Source: Haladaptatus cibarius D43 (GTDB lineage: Archaea > Halobacteriota > Halobacteria > Halobacteriales > Haladaptataceae). From it: a stretch of DNA of 64,000 nucleotides. The notes below the pieces were generated by a model that searched no databases, was not told the origin of the DNA, and saw nothing but the letters and a program-made list of their open reading frames with translations. Both the position numbers and the translations under genes were made by a program. Each line of letters begins with the position of its first letter. Positions within the stretch are counted from its first letter, which is position 1. Below are positions 7,065 to 16,108 of the stretch, one piece after another. The stretch spans positions 1-64,000 of the forward strand of contig NZ_JDTH01000005.1 of the NCBI RefSeq assembly GCF_000710615.1. Reading direction: 5' to 3'.

Positions 7065-8837
7065 ATGGCAACAGACGAAACGAGCGACTCGGGTGAGCCG
7101 GGTACAGACCAATCGTTCGTCCGCGTCGCGGACGCCGACGAACTCAGAGAGGAAGGCCGACTGCTGGTGAACCGAAACGGAAAGTCGTTGGCCCTGTTCT
7201 ACCATGAAGGCAAATTTCGCGCGGTGGACAACCGCTGTCCGCACATGGGCTTTCCGCTGACCGAAGGGAGCGTGGAAGACGGCATCCTCACCTGTCACTG
7301 GCATCACGCCAGATTCGAACTGTCCTGCGGCGACACGTTCGACCCGTGGGCCGACGACGTGCAGGCGTTCCCAATCGAGGAGCGCGACGGCGACGTCTAC
7401 GTGAACATCGCACCGAAACGCGACGCACCACCGGAAGAACACTGGACGGGACGACTCGAAACCGGCCTCGAAGAGAATCTTCGGCTCGTGGTGGCGAAAT
7501 CAGTTATCGGCCTCTCGAACGCGGACGTTCCGGATTCGGAACCGCTTCGAATCGGCGCGGCGTTCGGCACTCGGTATCGAGAACAGGGATGGAGTTCGGG
7601 CTTGACGATTCATTCCTGCATGGCGAACGTCCTCCCCGACCTCAGAGCTGACGACAGACAGCGGGCGCTCTACACCGGCCTGCGGCACGTGGCCTCTGAC
7701 TGTCAGGGCGAATCACCGCGGTTCGACCAACCGTCGTTCGAGACGGAAGACGTCTCGGCAGACCGACTTAAAAAATGGTTCCGTGACTGCGTCGAGGTGC
7801 GTGACCGCGACGGTGCGGAGCGCTGCCTACAAACCGCGATTGCCACCCTCGAACCGGGGCAAGTCGCGGAAATTCTGTACACCGCGGCGACCGACCACCT
7901 CTATCTCGACGCCGGACACAGCTTCGATTTCGTCAACAAATCGCTCGAACTGCTAGACCACATCGGCTGGGAACACGCCGACACCGTTCTTCCGAGCGTC
8001 ATCCCGCGCCTGACCGACGCCCAGCGGAGCGAAGAACTCTCTTCGTGGACGCAGCCGATTGATTTGGCTGAACTGCTGTTCGACCGTTTCGACCAACTCG
8101 GAAAGTTGGTCGATGCGGGCAATGAAAAAACGTGGAACGAACCGGAGAATTTCACGGAAATCCTCCTCTCCGACGACCCGCACGAAATTCTCGACGCGCT
8201 GAAAGACGCGATTCGGGCAGGGGCGACCTGCGAAGAGTTGGCGGACAGGGTTTCGTTTGCCTCCCTGATGCGGGTCGCCCAGTTCGGCACCGCGAACGAG
8301 TTCAGCGATTGGAACACCGTCCACCACACGCTCACCTACAACAACGCGGTTCAACAAGCCGCGAAACGCGCGAGTTCGATCGCGCTCTATCGCGGCGTCC
8401 TCGCGGGTGCGATGAGCGTCTACCTCGACCGATTCTTGAACACGCCGCCGACGCCCGTGCCGACCATCGACTCCTCGGACGCCAATCCCGAAGACCTTCG
8501 CGAAGAACTGCTGGAAACGTTCGACGAGGAGGGCAACGTCAACGCCGCCGGGGCAATCGTCGCGGAGCATTTCTCGGCGGGCGGCGACCCCGACGACTTG
8601 AAAGAAACCCTCGGTCGGGCACTCCTCCGCGAAGATGCCGGATTCCACACGTTACAGAACTTGGAAGCCTCGTTTGCGCAGTTCGACCTGCGAGAGGACG
8701 AGGAAGAGAAAGAATTGGCCCTGATTTCGCTGGCCCGCTACATGGGCGCGCACTTCCCGACGCGCCGGGAGGCGGAACAGACCTACGTCATCGCGGATAG
8801 GCTGAACCGGGGCGAAAAGATTCACGAGTCGAGCTGA
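7065..8837 (+). CDS. Rieske [2Fe-2S] protein with large C-terminal helical domain
   Basis: Residues 15-110 are a Rieske domain with the cluster ligands in CPHMGF (Cys-x-His) and CHWHHARF (Cys-x2-His), of the ferredoxin/oxygenase type, and no transmembrane anchor. Residues 120-590 form a long, mostly helical region with no catalytic motif I recognise; it includes HSCMANVLPDLRADDRQRALYTGLRHVA and several His-rich helices (DHLYLDAGHSFDFVNKSLELLDHIGWEH). The start ATG lies 60 bases after the Lrp-TRASH stop. It may be an electron-transfer or oxygenase-like protein with a substrate-binding helical part. The function is not known to me. Confidence 0.8.
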   Translation: MATDETSDSGEPGTDQSFVRVADADELREEGRLLVNRNGKSLALFYHEGKFRAVDNRCPHMGFPLTEGSVEDGILTCHWHHARFELSCGDTFDPWADDVQAFPIEERDGDVYVNIAPKRDAPPEEHWTGRLETGLEENLRLVVAKSVIGLSNADVPDSEPLRIGAAFGTRYREQGWSSGLTIHSCMANVLPDLRADDRQRALYTGLRHVASDCQGESPRFDQPSFETEDVSADRLKKWFRDCVEVRDRDGAERCLQTAIATLEPGQVAEILYTAATDHLYLDAGHSFDFVNKSLELLDHIGWEHADTVLPSVIPRLTDAQRSEELSSWTQPIDLAELLFDRFDQLGKLVDAGNEKTWNEPENFTEILLSDDPHEILDALKDAIRAGATCEELADRVSFASLMRVAQFGTANEFSDWNTVHHTLTYNNAVQQAAKRASSIALYRGVLAGAMSVYLDRFLNTPPTPVPTIDSSDANPEDLREELLETFDEEGNVNAAGAIVAEHFSAGGDPDDLKETLGRALLREDAGFHTLQNLEASFAQFDLREDEEEKELALISLARYMGAHFPTRREAEQTYVIADRLNRGEKIHESS

Positions 8838-9006
8838 GCGGGGTCGATTCGAGTGAGCGAATATTCGTTCCATAGTTCTTGTCGGGGGTCGTCATTTGGA
8901 TCCACGGGAATGCGTGGAGAATCTACAAACAGATACCAGCACGGTCATCCAGTGTCCGTTTCATTTCGACAGGATTATCATTTTTGACTGAATCGAGTAC
9001 CAACCC

Positions 9007-9621
9007 ATGCCGAACGAGTCAGAATCCGACGTGAACGACCCGGCACAGTGGTGGAACGAGGTATACGAAAGCGAGACCACCCCTCCATGGGATATCGGTG
9101 AGCCACAGCCGGCCCTCGTGAACGCTGTCAGGAGTGACGGGCTATCAGGTCGCGTCCTCGACGTTGGATGTGGGACCGGAACGCACGCACTCTGGGTAGC
9201 AGCGGAGGGGCATACAGCCGTGGGCATAGACTTCTCCGAGAAGGGAATCGAACAAGCACGAGAGAGGGCCGAAGAACGGGGTCTCGACGCGACGTTTCGG
9301 GTCGCAGATGCACTTGACGTCTCCGACGACATCGGAACGTTCGACACCGTGCTGGACAGTGGTTTGTTTCACGCATTTCAGAACGAACAGCGCGGGGAGT
9401 ACGCCCGTGAACTCGCAGGTATCGTCTCGATAGGAGGCCATGTGTTCCTCATCGGATTTGGTGCAGGTGCCCCGGAGGATGGAGGGCCGAATCCTCTCAC
9501 TCCTGACGACGTATCTTCCGCATTCGCCCGGAAATGGAGCGTCTTGGAAACGAAGGAAGTGGCGTTCGAGACGCGCGAGACCTCGTTCCCCGGTTTACTC
9601 TCGGTTATCGAACGAGTCTGA
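9007..9621 (+). CDS. class I SAM-dependent methyltransferase
   Basis: The 204-residue protein begins WWNEVYESETTPPWDIGEPQ, as in the thiopurine-methyltransferase-like group, followed by motif I VLDVGCGTGTHALWVA (residues 52-67) and the acidic end of strand 2 in AVGIDFSEKGI. VLDSGLFHAF is the motif IV region. The substrate is unknown; related haloarchaeal proteins are annotated only as methyltransferases. It stands alone, with 170 bases before it and about 330 after. Confidence 0.88.
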   Translation: MPNESESDVNDPAQWWNEVYESETTPPWDIGEPQPALVNAVRSDGLSGRVLDVGCGTGTHALWVAAEGHTAVGIDFSEKGIEQARERAEERGLDATFRVADALDVSDDIGTFDTVLDSGLFHAFQNEQRGEYARELAGIVSIGGHVFLIGFGAGAPEDGGPNPLTPDDVSSAFARKWSVLETKEVAFETRETSFPGLLSVIERV

Positions 9622-9792
9622 GCGTTGGTGACCAGCACACGATTCTAATCTATCGATGTATTGAGCCACTCCATTTTAGACCAAATTCCGACCGTCTCTA
9701 ACAGTCTCCCCGATATTCATCATGCAGTTCGTATCATCTGCCGAGATTTCCAACAGTACCAAAAATCCATATCCGCAACTCATTTTACATGC

Positions 9793-9850
9793 GTCCTCGT
9801 CCATGAGGACAGGTAATACAATTGTAGTTGTATTATTCCAATTTAATTGG
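9793..9850. promoter_or_regulatory. three consecutive palindromes upstream of nrdRAB
   Basis: Within 58 bases lie three inverted repeats: GTCCTCGTCCATGAGGAC (9793-9810, 6-base arms), TAATACAA-N6-TTGTATTA (9814-9835, perfect 8-base arms) and CCAATTTAATTGG (9838-9850, 6-base arms). They end directly before the TATA box CTTTATA (9856-9862). Such dyads are typical operator shapes; the binding protein is unknown. Confidence 0.65.
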
Positions 9851-9855
9851 GCAAC

Positions 9856-9862
9856 CTTTATA
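9856..9862 (+). promoter_or_regulatory. TATA box of nrdR-nrdA-nrdB
   Basis: CTTTATA is followed by an expected transcription start near 9885, giving a leader of about 65 bases before the nrdR ATG at 9951. Confidence 0.6.
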
Positions 9863-9874
9863 CACACACGACCA

Positions 9875-9914
9875 GACACCACATATTGCGGCTAAAATAT
9901 CGACACCCCACATA
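9875..9914 (+). repeat. direct repeat, possible NrdR boxes
   Basis: GACACCACATA (9875-9885) is repeated as GACACCCCACATA (9902-9914), with starts 27 bases apart. Bacterial NrdR binds two boxes about three helical turns apart near nrd promoters, so this pair is a candidate autoregulatory site. The sequences are only loosely like the bacterial box. Confidence 0.4.
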
Positions 9915-9950
9915 GAGGGGTTCAAGCTGGAGGCCCACGTAGTGACAACT

Positions 9951-10481
9951 ATGAACTGCCCGGACTGCGGGAACGAGCGCACGCGAGTCATCGACACGGA
10001 AACGAGCGCCGACGGAACGTCGGTGCGGCGACGGCGCGAGTGTCAACGCTGTTCGTTCCGGTTTACCTCCTACGAGCGTCCGGAATGGGACTCCCTCCAA
10101 GTCAAGAAACGCGATGGACGCATCGAATCATTCGATTCCGAGAAACTGCGCGCAGGAATCGACCACGCCGTCGAGAAGCGCCACGTACCCGAAGAGAATG
10201 TGACGAATCTGGTCGAAGCGGTCGAATCCGACTTGCAATCTCGTGAGACTCGAATCGTCTCGTCCAGTCTGGTCGGCGACCTCGTCTCCGAGCGATTGCG
10301 CGAGCTAGACCAAGTGGCGTACATCCGATTCGTCTCGGTGTACAAGGCCTTCTCCGAACCGGAGGAGTTCCTCCGCGAACTCGACGCGGTTCTCGATTCC
10401 GAACTCGATGCATCCAGTTCAATCGATTCGACCGATTTGACCGAATCAGCCGATTTAACCGACCAATCCGATACAACATGA
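9951..10481 (+). CDS. nrdR: transcriptional repressor NrdR
   Basis: NrdR represses ribonucleotide reductase genes in response to ATP/dATP. The 176-residue protein has the N-terminal zinc ribbon MNCPDCG with a second pair in CQRCSFRFTSYERPE, then the ATP-cone VKKRDGRIESFDSEKLRAGI. The start is the ATG of MNCPDCG at 9951; the frame is open further upstream, but that part lies in the promoter. The C-terminal 25 residues are a Ser/Asp/Thr-rich tail. It overlaps nrdA by four bases (ATGA), so repressor and target are co-translated. Confidence 0.95.
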   Translation: MNCPDCGNERTRVIDTETSADGTSVRRRRECQRCSFRFTSYERPEWDSLQVKKRDGRIESFDSEKLRAGIDHAVEKRHVPEENVTNLVEAVESDLQSRETRIVSSSLVGDLVSERLRELDQVAYIRFVSVYKAFSEPEEFLRELDAVLDSELDASSSIDSTDLTESADLTDQSDTT

Positions 10482-12985
10482 GCCAACACGCTACCGCAAC
10501 GACCACCGAAGACGTCCGGTCGATTCTCGACCGGGCACGCACGGGCGACGAAACGATTCTCTCCGACGACGAGCGCGACGACCTCTGCACCGAAATCGAG
10601 CGCACCCTCTACGACGGCGCATCGACCGACGAGGTCTATCGAGCGATTCTTCAGGCGCTCACCGCACGAGTCGAACGCGAACCCGCGTTCAAAACCATCG
10701 CGGCGGGCGTCTTCCGCCAGCGATACTACCGCGAAATTGTCGGCGACGACCTGACGGGCTACGAACTCGACCGCGAGTACCGCGCCACTTTCGTCGCCAA
10801 TCTCGAACGTGCGGTCGAAATCAATCTACTCGATAGCCGACTCGTCGAGCGATTCGACCTCGAAAACCTCGCGGAGTACCTCGAACCGAACCGCGACGAG
10901 AAGTTCGAGTACATGGCGATGGAGACGCTCTATCAGCGATACTTCCTCAAAACCGAAGAGAACGGCGAGCATCTCGAACTGCCACAGGCGTTCTGGATGC
11001 GCGTTGCGATGGGACTCGCAATCGAAGAGGACGACCCGCAAAAACGGGCCAAGGAGTTCTACGACGTGCTTTCGAAACTGGAGTTCACGCCCTCGACGCC
11101 GACGCTGTTCCACAGCGGTTCGACCCACCCACAGCTCTCCTCCTGTTATCTGACGACGGTACAGGATGATTTGGAACACATCTTCGACTCCTACAAACAC
11201 CACGCACAGCTTTCGAAGTGGAGCGGCGGCCTCGGCAACGACTGGACGAACCTCCGCGCTGGCGGCGCGCTCATCCAATCCACGGGCGTCGAATCGACCG
11301 GCGTCGTGCCCTTTCTCCGCATCAGCAACGACGTAACGGCGGCCATCAACCGCTCCGGCAAACGTCGCGGCGCATCCTGTGGCTACCTCGCCTGCTGGCA
11401 CATGGATTTCCCCGCGTTCATCGACCTGAAGCGCAACACGGGCGACGAGCGTCGGCGCACGCCGGACATGAACACGGCGGCGTGGATTCCTGACCTGTTC
11501 ATGAAGCGCGTCGAAAACGAAGAGAAGTGGACGCTGTTCAGTCCCGACGAGGTGCCCGACCTCCACGACCTGTCGGGTGAAGCGTTCGAAGAGCGATATC
11601 TCGAATACGAACAGCAGGCCGAGGATGGGCAATTCCGCCAATACGAACGAGTTGACGCCCAAGACCTCTGGCGCAAGATGCTCACCCGACTGTTCGAAAC
11701 GGGCCATCCGTGGATAACGTTCAAAGACCCGTGCAACGTTCGCTCGCCGCAAGACCACGCCGGGACGGTTCACTCCTCGAACCTCTGTACCGAGATTACC
11801 CTAAACACGAGCGAGGACGAACACGCCGTCTGTAATCTGGGAAGTGTGAACTTCGCCACGCACGTTTCGGAAGGTGAGAGCGCGGAACGGAGTTCCGCGG
11901 AAACCGAGCGGGCGGACTCGCCCGCGAGGCTCGACCGTGACCATCTCGCGGAAACCATCGAAACCGCGATGCGGATGCTGGACAACGTGGTTGACCTCTG
12001 TTTCTATCCGACCGACCAAGCCGAATATTCGAACATGCAACACCGACCGGTCGGACTCGGCACGATGGGCTTCCACGACGCGCTGATGGAACTGGAGATA
12101 CCGATGAACTCCGAGGAGGCAATCGAGAAGTCGAACCGCTGGCAGGAGTTCGTCTCCTATCACGCGATTTTGAACTCCTCGAAACTCGCCGAAGAGCGCG
12201 AGTCGTACCCTTCTTACGAGGGGTCGAAATGGGACAGGGGACTGCTCCCGCAGGACACGGTTGACCTGCTCGAATCCGAGCGCGGACGAACGATTCCGAC
12301 CGAGAGGGAAGAGTCGCTCGACTGGTACGTCGTCCGCGAACACGTCGAAGAACACGGAATGCGGAACTCGAACACGATGGCAATCGCGCCGACCGCGACG
12401 GTTTCGACCATCAACGGGACGACGCCCTCCATCGAACCGCTGTACTCGAATCTCTACGTGAAATCCAACATGTCGGGAGATTTCACGATTATCAACGACC
12501 AACTCGTCGCAGACCTACAGGAAGAAGGCCTTTGGGACGAGGAGATGGTGGACAGAATCAAATATCACGACGGTTCCATTCAGGAAATCGACGCAATCCC
12601 GGACGGCCGACAGGAGTTGTACCGCGGCGCGTTCGAAATCGACCCGCGTCATCAACTCCGACTGACTGCACACCGCCAGACGTGGATTGACCAGTCGGTT
12701 TCGCACAACGTCTTTTTCCCGTCCACGGACGGCACGCTTCTCGACGACATCTACAAAACCGCGTGGGAGTTGGGCCTGAAAACGACCTACTACCTCCGAA
12801 CCCTCGGCGCGTCCCAAATAGAGAAATCGACGCTGGACATGGCCGAGTACGGGAAGAGTCAGCACCGGAACGGTTCGCAGTCCGAATCGGCCAAAACAGA
12901 TGGCGGACGACGAACCGGCGACCAGCAAAGTGCTGAAAACGAACTCTGTACCGTCTCCGACCCCACCTGCGACGCCTGCCAGTAA
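10478..12985 (+). CDS. nrdA: ribonucleoside-diphosphate reductase, large (alpha) subunit, class I
   Basis: The 835-residue alpha subunit reduces ribonucleotides in the cytoplasm. Active-site residues can be placed: C223 in SSCYL and C452 in HAVCNLGS form the reducible pair, N435-C437-E439 in SSNLCTEI carry the thiyl radical site, the Tyr-Tyr radical relay is in KTTYYLRTLG, and the C-terminal CDACQ (C831, C834) is the swinging thiol pair. A charged insert lies at about residues 465-480 (EGESAERSSAETERADSPAR). It is co-translated with nrdR, and nrdB follows after 26 bases. Confidence 0.96.
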   Translation: MSQHATATTTEDVRSILDRARTGDETILSDDERDDLCTEIERTLYDGASTDEVYRAILQALTARVEREPAFKTIAAGVFRQRYYREIVGDDLTGYELDREYRATFVANLERAVEINLLDSRLVERFDLENLAEYLEPNRDEKFEYMAMETLYQRYFLKTEENGEHLELPQAFWMRVAMGLAIEEDDPQKRAKEFYDVLSKLEFTPSTPTLFHSGSTHPQLSSCYLTTVQDDLEHIFDSYKHHAQLSKWSGGLGNDWTNLRAGGALIQSTGVESTGVVPFLRISNDVTAAINRSGKRRGASCGYLACWHMDFPAFIDLKRNTGDERRRTPDMNTAAWIPDLFMKRVENEEKWTLFSPDEVPDLHDLSGEAFEERYLEYEQQAEDGQFRQYERVDAQDLWRKMLTRLFETGHPWITFKDPCNVRSPQDHAGTVHSSNLCTEITLNTSEDEHAVCNLGSVNFATHVSEGESAERSSAETERADSPARLDRDHLAETIETAMRMLDNVVDLCFYPTDQAEYSNMQHRPVGLGTMGFHDALMELEIPMNSEEAIEKSNRWQEFVSYHAILNSSKLAEERESYPSYEGSKWDRGLLPQDTVDLLESERGRTIPTEREESLDWYVVREHVEEHGMRNSNTMAIAPTATVSTINGTTPSIEPLYSNLYVKSNMSGDFTIINDQLVADLQEEGLWDEEMVDRIKYHDGSIQEIDAIPDGRQELYRGAFEIDPRHQLRLTAHRQTWIDQSVSHNVFFPSTDGTLLDDIYKTAWELGLKTTYYLRTLGASQIEKSTLDMAEYGKSQHRNGSQSESAKTDGGRRTGDQQSAENELCTVSDPTCDACQ

Positions 12986-13011
12986 ACCGAGACAGACGAT
13001 TTTCACAACCC

Positions 13012-14007
13012 ATGCCGATTATCAACAACGACGCGGAACACGACCCGAACAAGATACTGCCAATCGACTACGACTGGGCGCGCGAGTACTACGAAGCGGG
13101 CGTCAACAACAACTGGGTGCCACAGGAAATCCCGATGCAGGACGACATTTCCCAGTGGAATGGCGATGCCCTCACGGACGCCGAGCGCCAACTCATCGAG
13201 TGGAACCTCGGCTTTTTCTCGACAGCCGAATCGCTCACCGCGAACAACATCGTCCTCGCGCTGTACGAGTACGTGACCGCCCCCGAATGTCGCCAGTATC
13301 TCCTGCGACAGGCCTACGAGGAGGCGATTCACACGGACACGTTCATCTACTGCTGTGATTCGCTCGGCTTCGAACCTGATTACCTCTACGGAATGTACGA
13401 ACGAGTTCCGTCCATCGAGGAAAAAGACGAGTTCGTCGTTGACCTCACGCGAGCAATCAATCGGCCCGATTTCACCATCGAGACGGACGAGGACGTGCGC
13501 GAATTCGTCCGCGACCTCATCGGTTTCTACGTCATCATGGAGGGAATCTTCTTCTACGCCGGATTCGCCATGATGCTCGGCCTGAAGCGCCAGTCGAAGT
13601 TGGTCGGTATCGGCCAGCAGTTCGAGTACATCATGCGCGACGAGTCGCTTCACCTCGGGTTCGGCATCGACCTCATCAACGAAATTCGAACTGAGAACCC
13701 CGGCATCTGGACGGACGAGTTCGGCGACGAAGTTATCGACCTCATCACCGAAGCAGTCGAACTGGAGAAAATCTACGCCTACGAGGCCTGCCCGGACGAA
13801 ATTCTCGGTATGAGCGCGGAACAGTTCGCCGACTACGTCGAACACATCGCCGACCGCAGGTTGGAGCAGTTGAACCTCCCCAAACAGTACGGAACCGACA
13901 ACCCGTTCCCGTGGATGTCCGAACAGACCGACCTCAACAAGGAGAAGAACTTCTTCGAAACGCAGGTTACGGAGTATCAAAGCGGCGGGTCGCTAGACTG
14001 GTCGTAG
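13012..14007 (+). CDS. nrdB: ribonucleoside-diphosphate reductase, small (beta) subunit, class Ic-like
   Basis: This 331-residue ferritin-like subunit carries the metal centre that starts the radical. The six ligands are E73 (TAESLTANN), E104 and H107 (YEEAIHTDTF), E177 (IMEGIFF), E211 and H214 (RDESLHL). The first ligand is Glu, not the Asp of class Ia. The residue four after H107 is F111, where class Ia enzymes have the radical Tyr. Spacings between ligands equal those I recall for the Chlamydia trachomatis Mn/Fe subunit (89, 120, 123, 193, 227, 230; Phe127). A Mn(IV)/Fe(III) cofactor is therefore likely. Confidence 0.95.
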   Translation: MPIINNDAEHDPNKILPIDYDWAREYYEAGVNNNWVPQEIPMQDDISQWNGDALTDAERQLIEWNLGFFSTAESLTANNIVLALYEYVTAPECRQYLLRQAYEEAIHTDTFIYCCDSLGFEPDYLYGMYERVPSIEEKDEFVVDLTRAINRPDFTIETDEDVREFVRDLIGFYVIMEGIFFYAGFAMMLGLKRQSKLVGIGQQFEYIMRDESLHLGFGIDLINEIRTENPGIWTDEFGDEVIDLITEAVELEKIYAYEACPDEILGMSAEQFADYVEHIADRRLEQLNLPKQYGTDNPFPWMSEQTDLNKEKNFFETQVTEYQSGGSLDWS

Positions 14008-14022
14008 GCCAAAATGTAGGAT

Positions 14023-14508
14023 TTACACCGATTTTTTCGGCGAACCCAGCGCTTCCCTGCGTTTGCGACGACGCCGGAGGGCGTCATCGCGGAGCGTTTC
14101 CTGTTCGTCGCTCGGACAGCAAACGTCCGGAACAGATGCCGGTTGCTCGTCTCCATCCAACGCGACCATCGTGAAAAACGAGGTTGCAGTGTCTTGTTTC
14201 TCGTTCTCGCACGGGCGTTCTGCGCCGACGTTCACGAGGACGTCCATGCTTGTCCGTCCGGTTTCGAAGACGTAGCCTTCGACGGTCACGATGTCACCGA
14301 GGTCGATTGGGCCGAGGAAATCGACGTGATCCATCGACGCCGTAACGACCTGTCGCCGGGAAAATCGCCGGGACGAGATGGCGGCACAGATGTCCATCCA
14401 GTGGAGAACCGACCCACCGAGCGCTCGCCCGAGGTTGTTCGCGTCGTTCGGCATCAGGATTTCACTCATCACGGTGTGCGACTCCGAAAGTGGCGCAGTT
14501 TCGCGCAT
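14023..14508 (-). CDS. hotdog-fold acyl-CoA thioesterase
   Basis: The 161-residue protein has the acyl-CoA hydrolase (BFIT/YciA-like) pattern: MPNDANNLGRALGGSVLHWMD with the catalytic Asn/Asp region, ASMDHVDFLGPIDLGDIV, then YVFETGRTSMDVLVNV. It cleaves acyl-CoA thioesters in the cytoplasm. The C-terminal 30 residues are Arg-rich. It converges on nrdB with 15 bases between the stops. Confidence 0.9.
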   Translation of the reverse strand: MRETAPLSESHTVMSEILMPNDANNLGRALGGSVLHWMDICAAISSRRFSRRQVVTASMDHVDFLGPIDLGDIVTVEGYVFETGRTSMDVLVNVGAERPCENEKQDTATSFFTMVALDGDEQPASVPDVCCPSDEQETLRDDALRRRRKRREALGSPKKSV

Positions 14509-14650
14509 CAGAAGCGCCTACACGACCGACACAGATAAATCAAGTGAATTTGTAATAATGAAAGTTAAATTGCTGACACAGCCGTTCGACTTATCCGCCG
14601 AAGCGTCGTGGAGAATACAGAATGATGCGGGAAACGAGGGGGAAAACAGG

Positions 14651-15043
14651 ATGAGGAAGAACGCGAGGGGAGGGAACAGAGCGATTTTGGCGGGCATACC
14701 GCTGGCTCTGTGGTTGCTGTGCGCTCCGTTCGTCGTCTACGAGGCGATGTTCGCGTCGAACTTCTGGAACGACATGCTCGTCGGCGTCACCGTCCTGCTC
14801 CTCGCTCTCTACGGACTCGTCTGCTCGTGGCGAAACCGCCGGGTGAGCGTCGCCGCGGGCGGACTCCTCGGTTTGCTCGGCCTCTGGCAGGTGACGCGGC
14901 CCTTCGTCGTTCCGACTGCCGGGCCGCTTCCGCTCTGGGGCGACGCAGTCGTCGGCGTCCTACTGGCCGCACTCGGTGGGCGCGTCATGCGAAACGCACG
15001 AACCACATCGCTGTCGGAACAGGCACAAGCGAATCGCCGGTGA
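14651..15043 (+). CDS. SPW-repeat-like membrane protein
   Basis: The 130-residue protein has about four transmembrane segments with the SPW-type pattern (LALWLLCAPFVV, then FWNDMLVGVTVLLLALYG, LLGLLGLWQVTRPFVV, LWGDAVVGVLLAALGG), i.e. two repeats of Trp-x-Pro-Phe plus Asp. A related protein is encoded at 61584. The start is uncertain: the frame has another ATG at 14558, but the membrane part begins right after 14651. The function of this family is unknown. Confidence 0.75.
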   Translation: MRKNARGGNRAILAGIPLALWLLCAPFVVYEAMFASNFWNDMLVGVTVLLLALYGLVCSWRNRRVSVAAGGLLGLLGLWQVTRPFVVPTAGPLPLWGDAVVGVLLAALGGRVMRNARTTSLSEQAQANRR

Positions 15044-15051
15044 GCGCCGGT

Positions 15052-15900
15052 CTATCGCCGAGAGCTGTTTTCCATTTCCATCGCCTGTCCGTACCACGAC
15101 GGGCGCGAAACGGTCGTTCGTCCGATGTCCGAAATCCGCATCGACTCCGTGATCCGTGCAGGCCGGTCGTCGGCTATTCCGGTCGCTTCGAACTCGTACC
15201 AGTGAATCAGTCCCCATGTATCTACGACGAAGACGAGCGAAGCGTTTTCCACAGAGTCGAAATAGTACGTCTAAAGAGCATCCGGATTCGTGAGTTCTGA
15301 CGCCGTGACGCGATACCGTGGTGTTCCCGGGGGAGTGTCGATTCGCTCGACATTCGTCACGTTGACCGCCAGCAAAAGCGACTGGAGTCGATTCCGAGTT
15401 TGGGAGTACAGCGGGGGACGGTTCTGCGACGGATTCAGATGGCCGACTGAGGTACGTCTGTACGACGTACTGTTGTTTCTCTCCTGCATCGAAAGTCGTA
15501 GTTCGCCGTTCGACCACGCACCGCCTCGGAAGGTGACCGTGGAGTTGGCACGCGACGAGGAGTTCATCGTCTGCCGAACCGAGAAATCGTAGTGGCTACC
15601 GTTCTCCCCGCGGTGTTCGGTCGCGTTGTACCGATACGAAACGTTTCCATCGAGTTTCCCGACGTTCCGAACCCGCATCGTGTAGGAACCTCCTTGTAAA
15701 ACGCGGGAGTGGGCATCCACGAGGTCGAATCGGTTCGTCAGGCCGTCTTCGGAGAGGCCGGGCGCGAGTTCGCCCGAAGGTGATGCAGTCGTCGTTTGGG
15801 GTTCAGAGTCCGGATTCCGTCCGTCGATGCCGAGAAACGAGCTGCATCCTGCGGTGGAGAGCAACAGCGCAAGGACGAGTACGGGGAGGGCGCGACGCAT
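15052..15900 (-). pseudogene. haloarchaeal lipoprotein (DUF7537-like) interrupted by an in-frame TAG
   Basis: The reading frame starts at 15900 with MRRALPVLVLALLLSTAGCS, a signal peptide with lipobox, and runs to a TAG at 15271-15273 after LTNPDAL. It then continues in the same frame with TYYFDSVENASLVFVVDTWG to a TGA at 15052, ending RPSWYGQAMEMENSSRR. The downstream part matches the usual C-terminus of this lipoprotein family, so the full protein would be about 282 residues. The TAG is either a recent nonsense mutation, a sequencing error or a recoded stop. TTTTTAAAT on the minus strand near 15925-15934 is the TATA box, giving a leaderless transcript. Confidence 0.8.
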
Positions 15901-16108
15901 CAGTCGAATTTGACTTCGTATTGATTTAAAAACCACGGATAGATAGAACGAACCGCGGGAGGAAACGGATTTCGAGGAAATGGATTCGGATGGAGAACGA
16001 TATTCGATGTTCGCCTAATTATCCAAGATATTGGCGCTTTGAATCGCTCGTTTCTAAAGGACAATGTGAATGAAGAAGCGTCCCCTAGATGAACGTAAGG
16101 AGACAATC

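Noticed and set aside
9676..9882. 68-residue minus-strand frame before nrdR
   Set aside because: It runs through the palindromes and TATA box of the nrd promoter and has no recognisable features.
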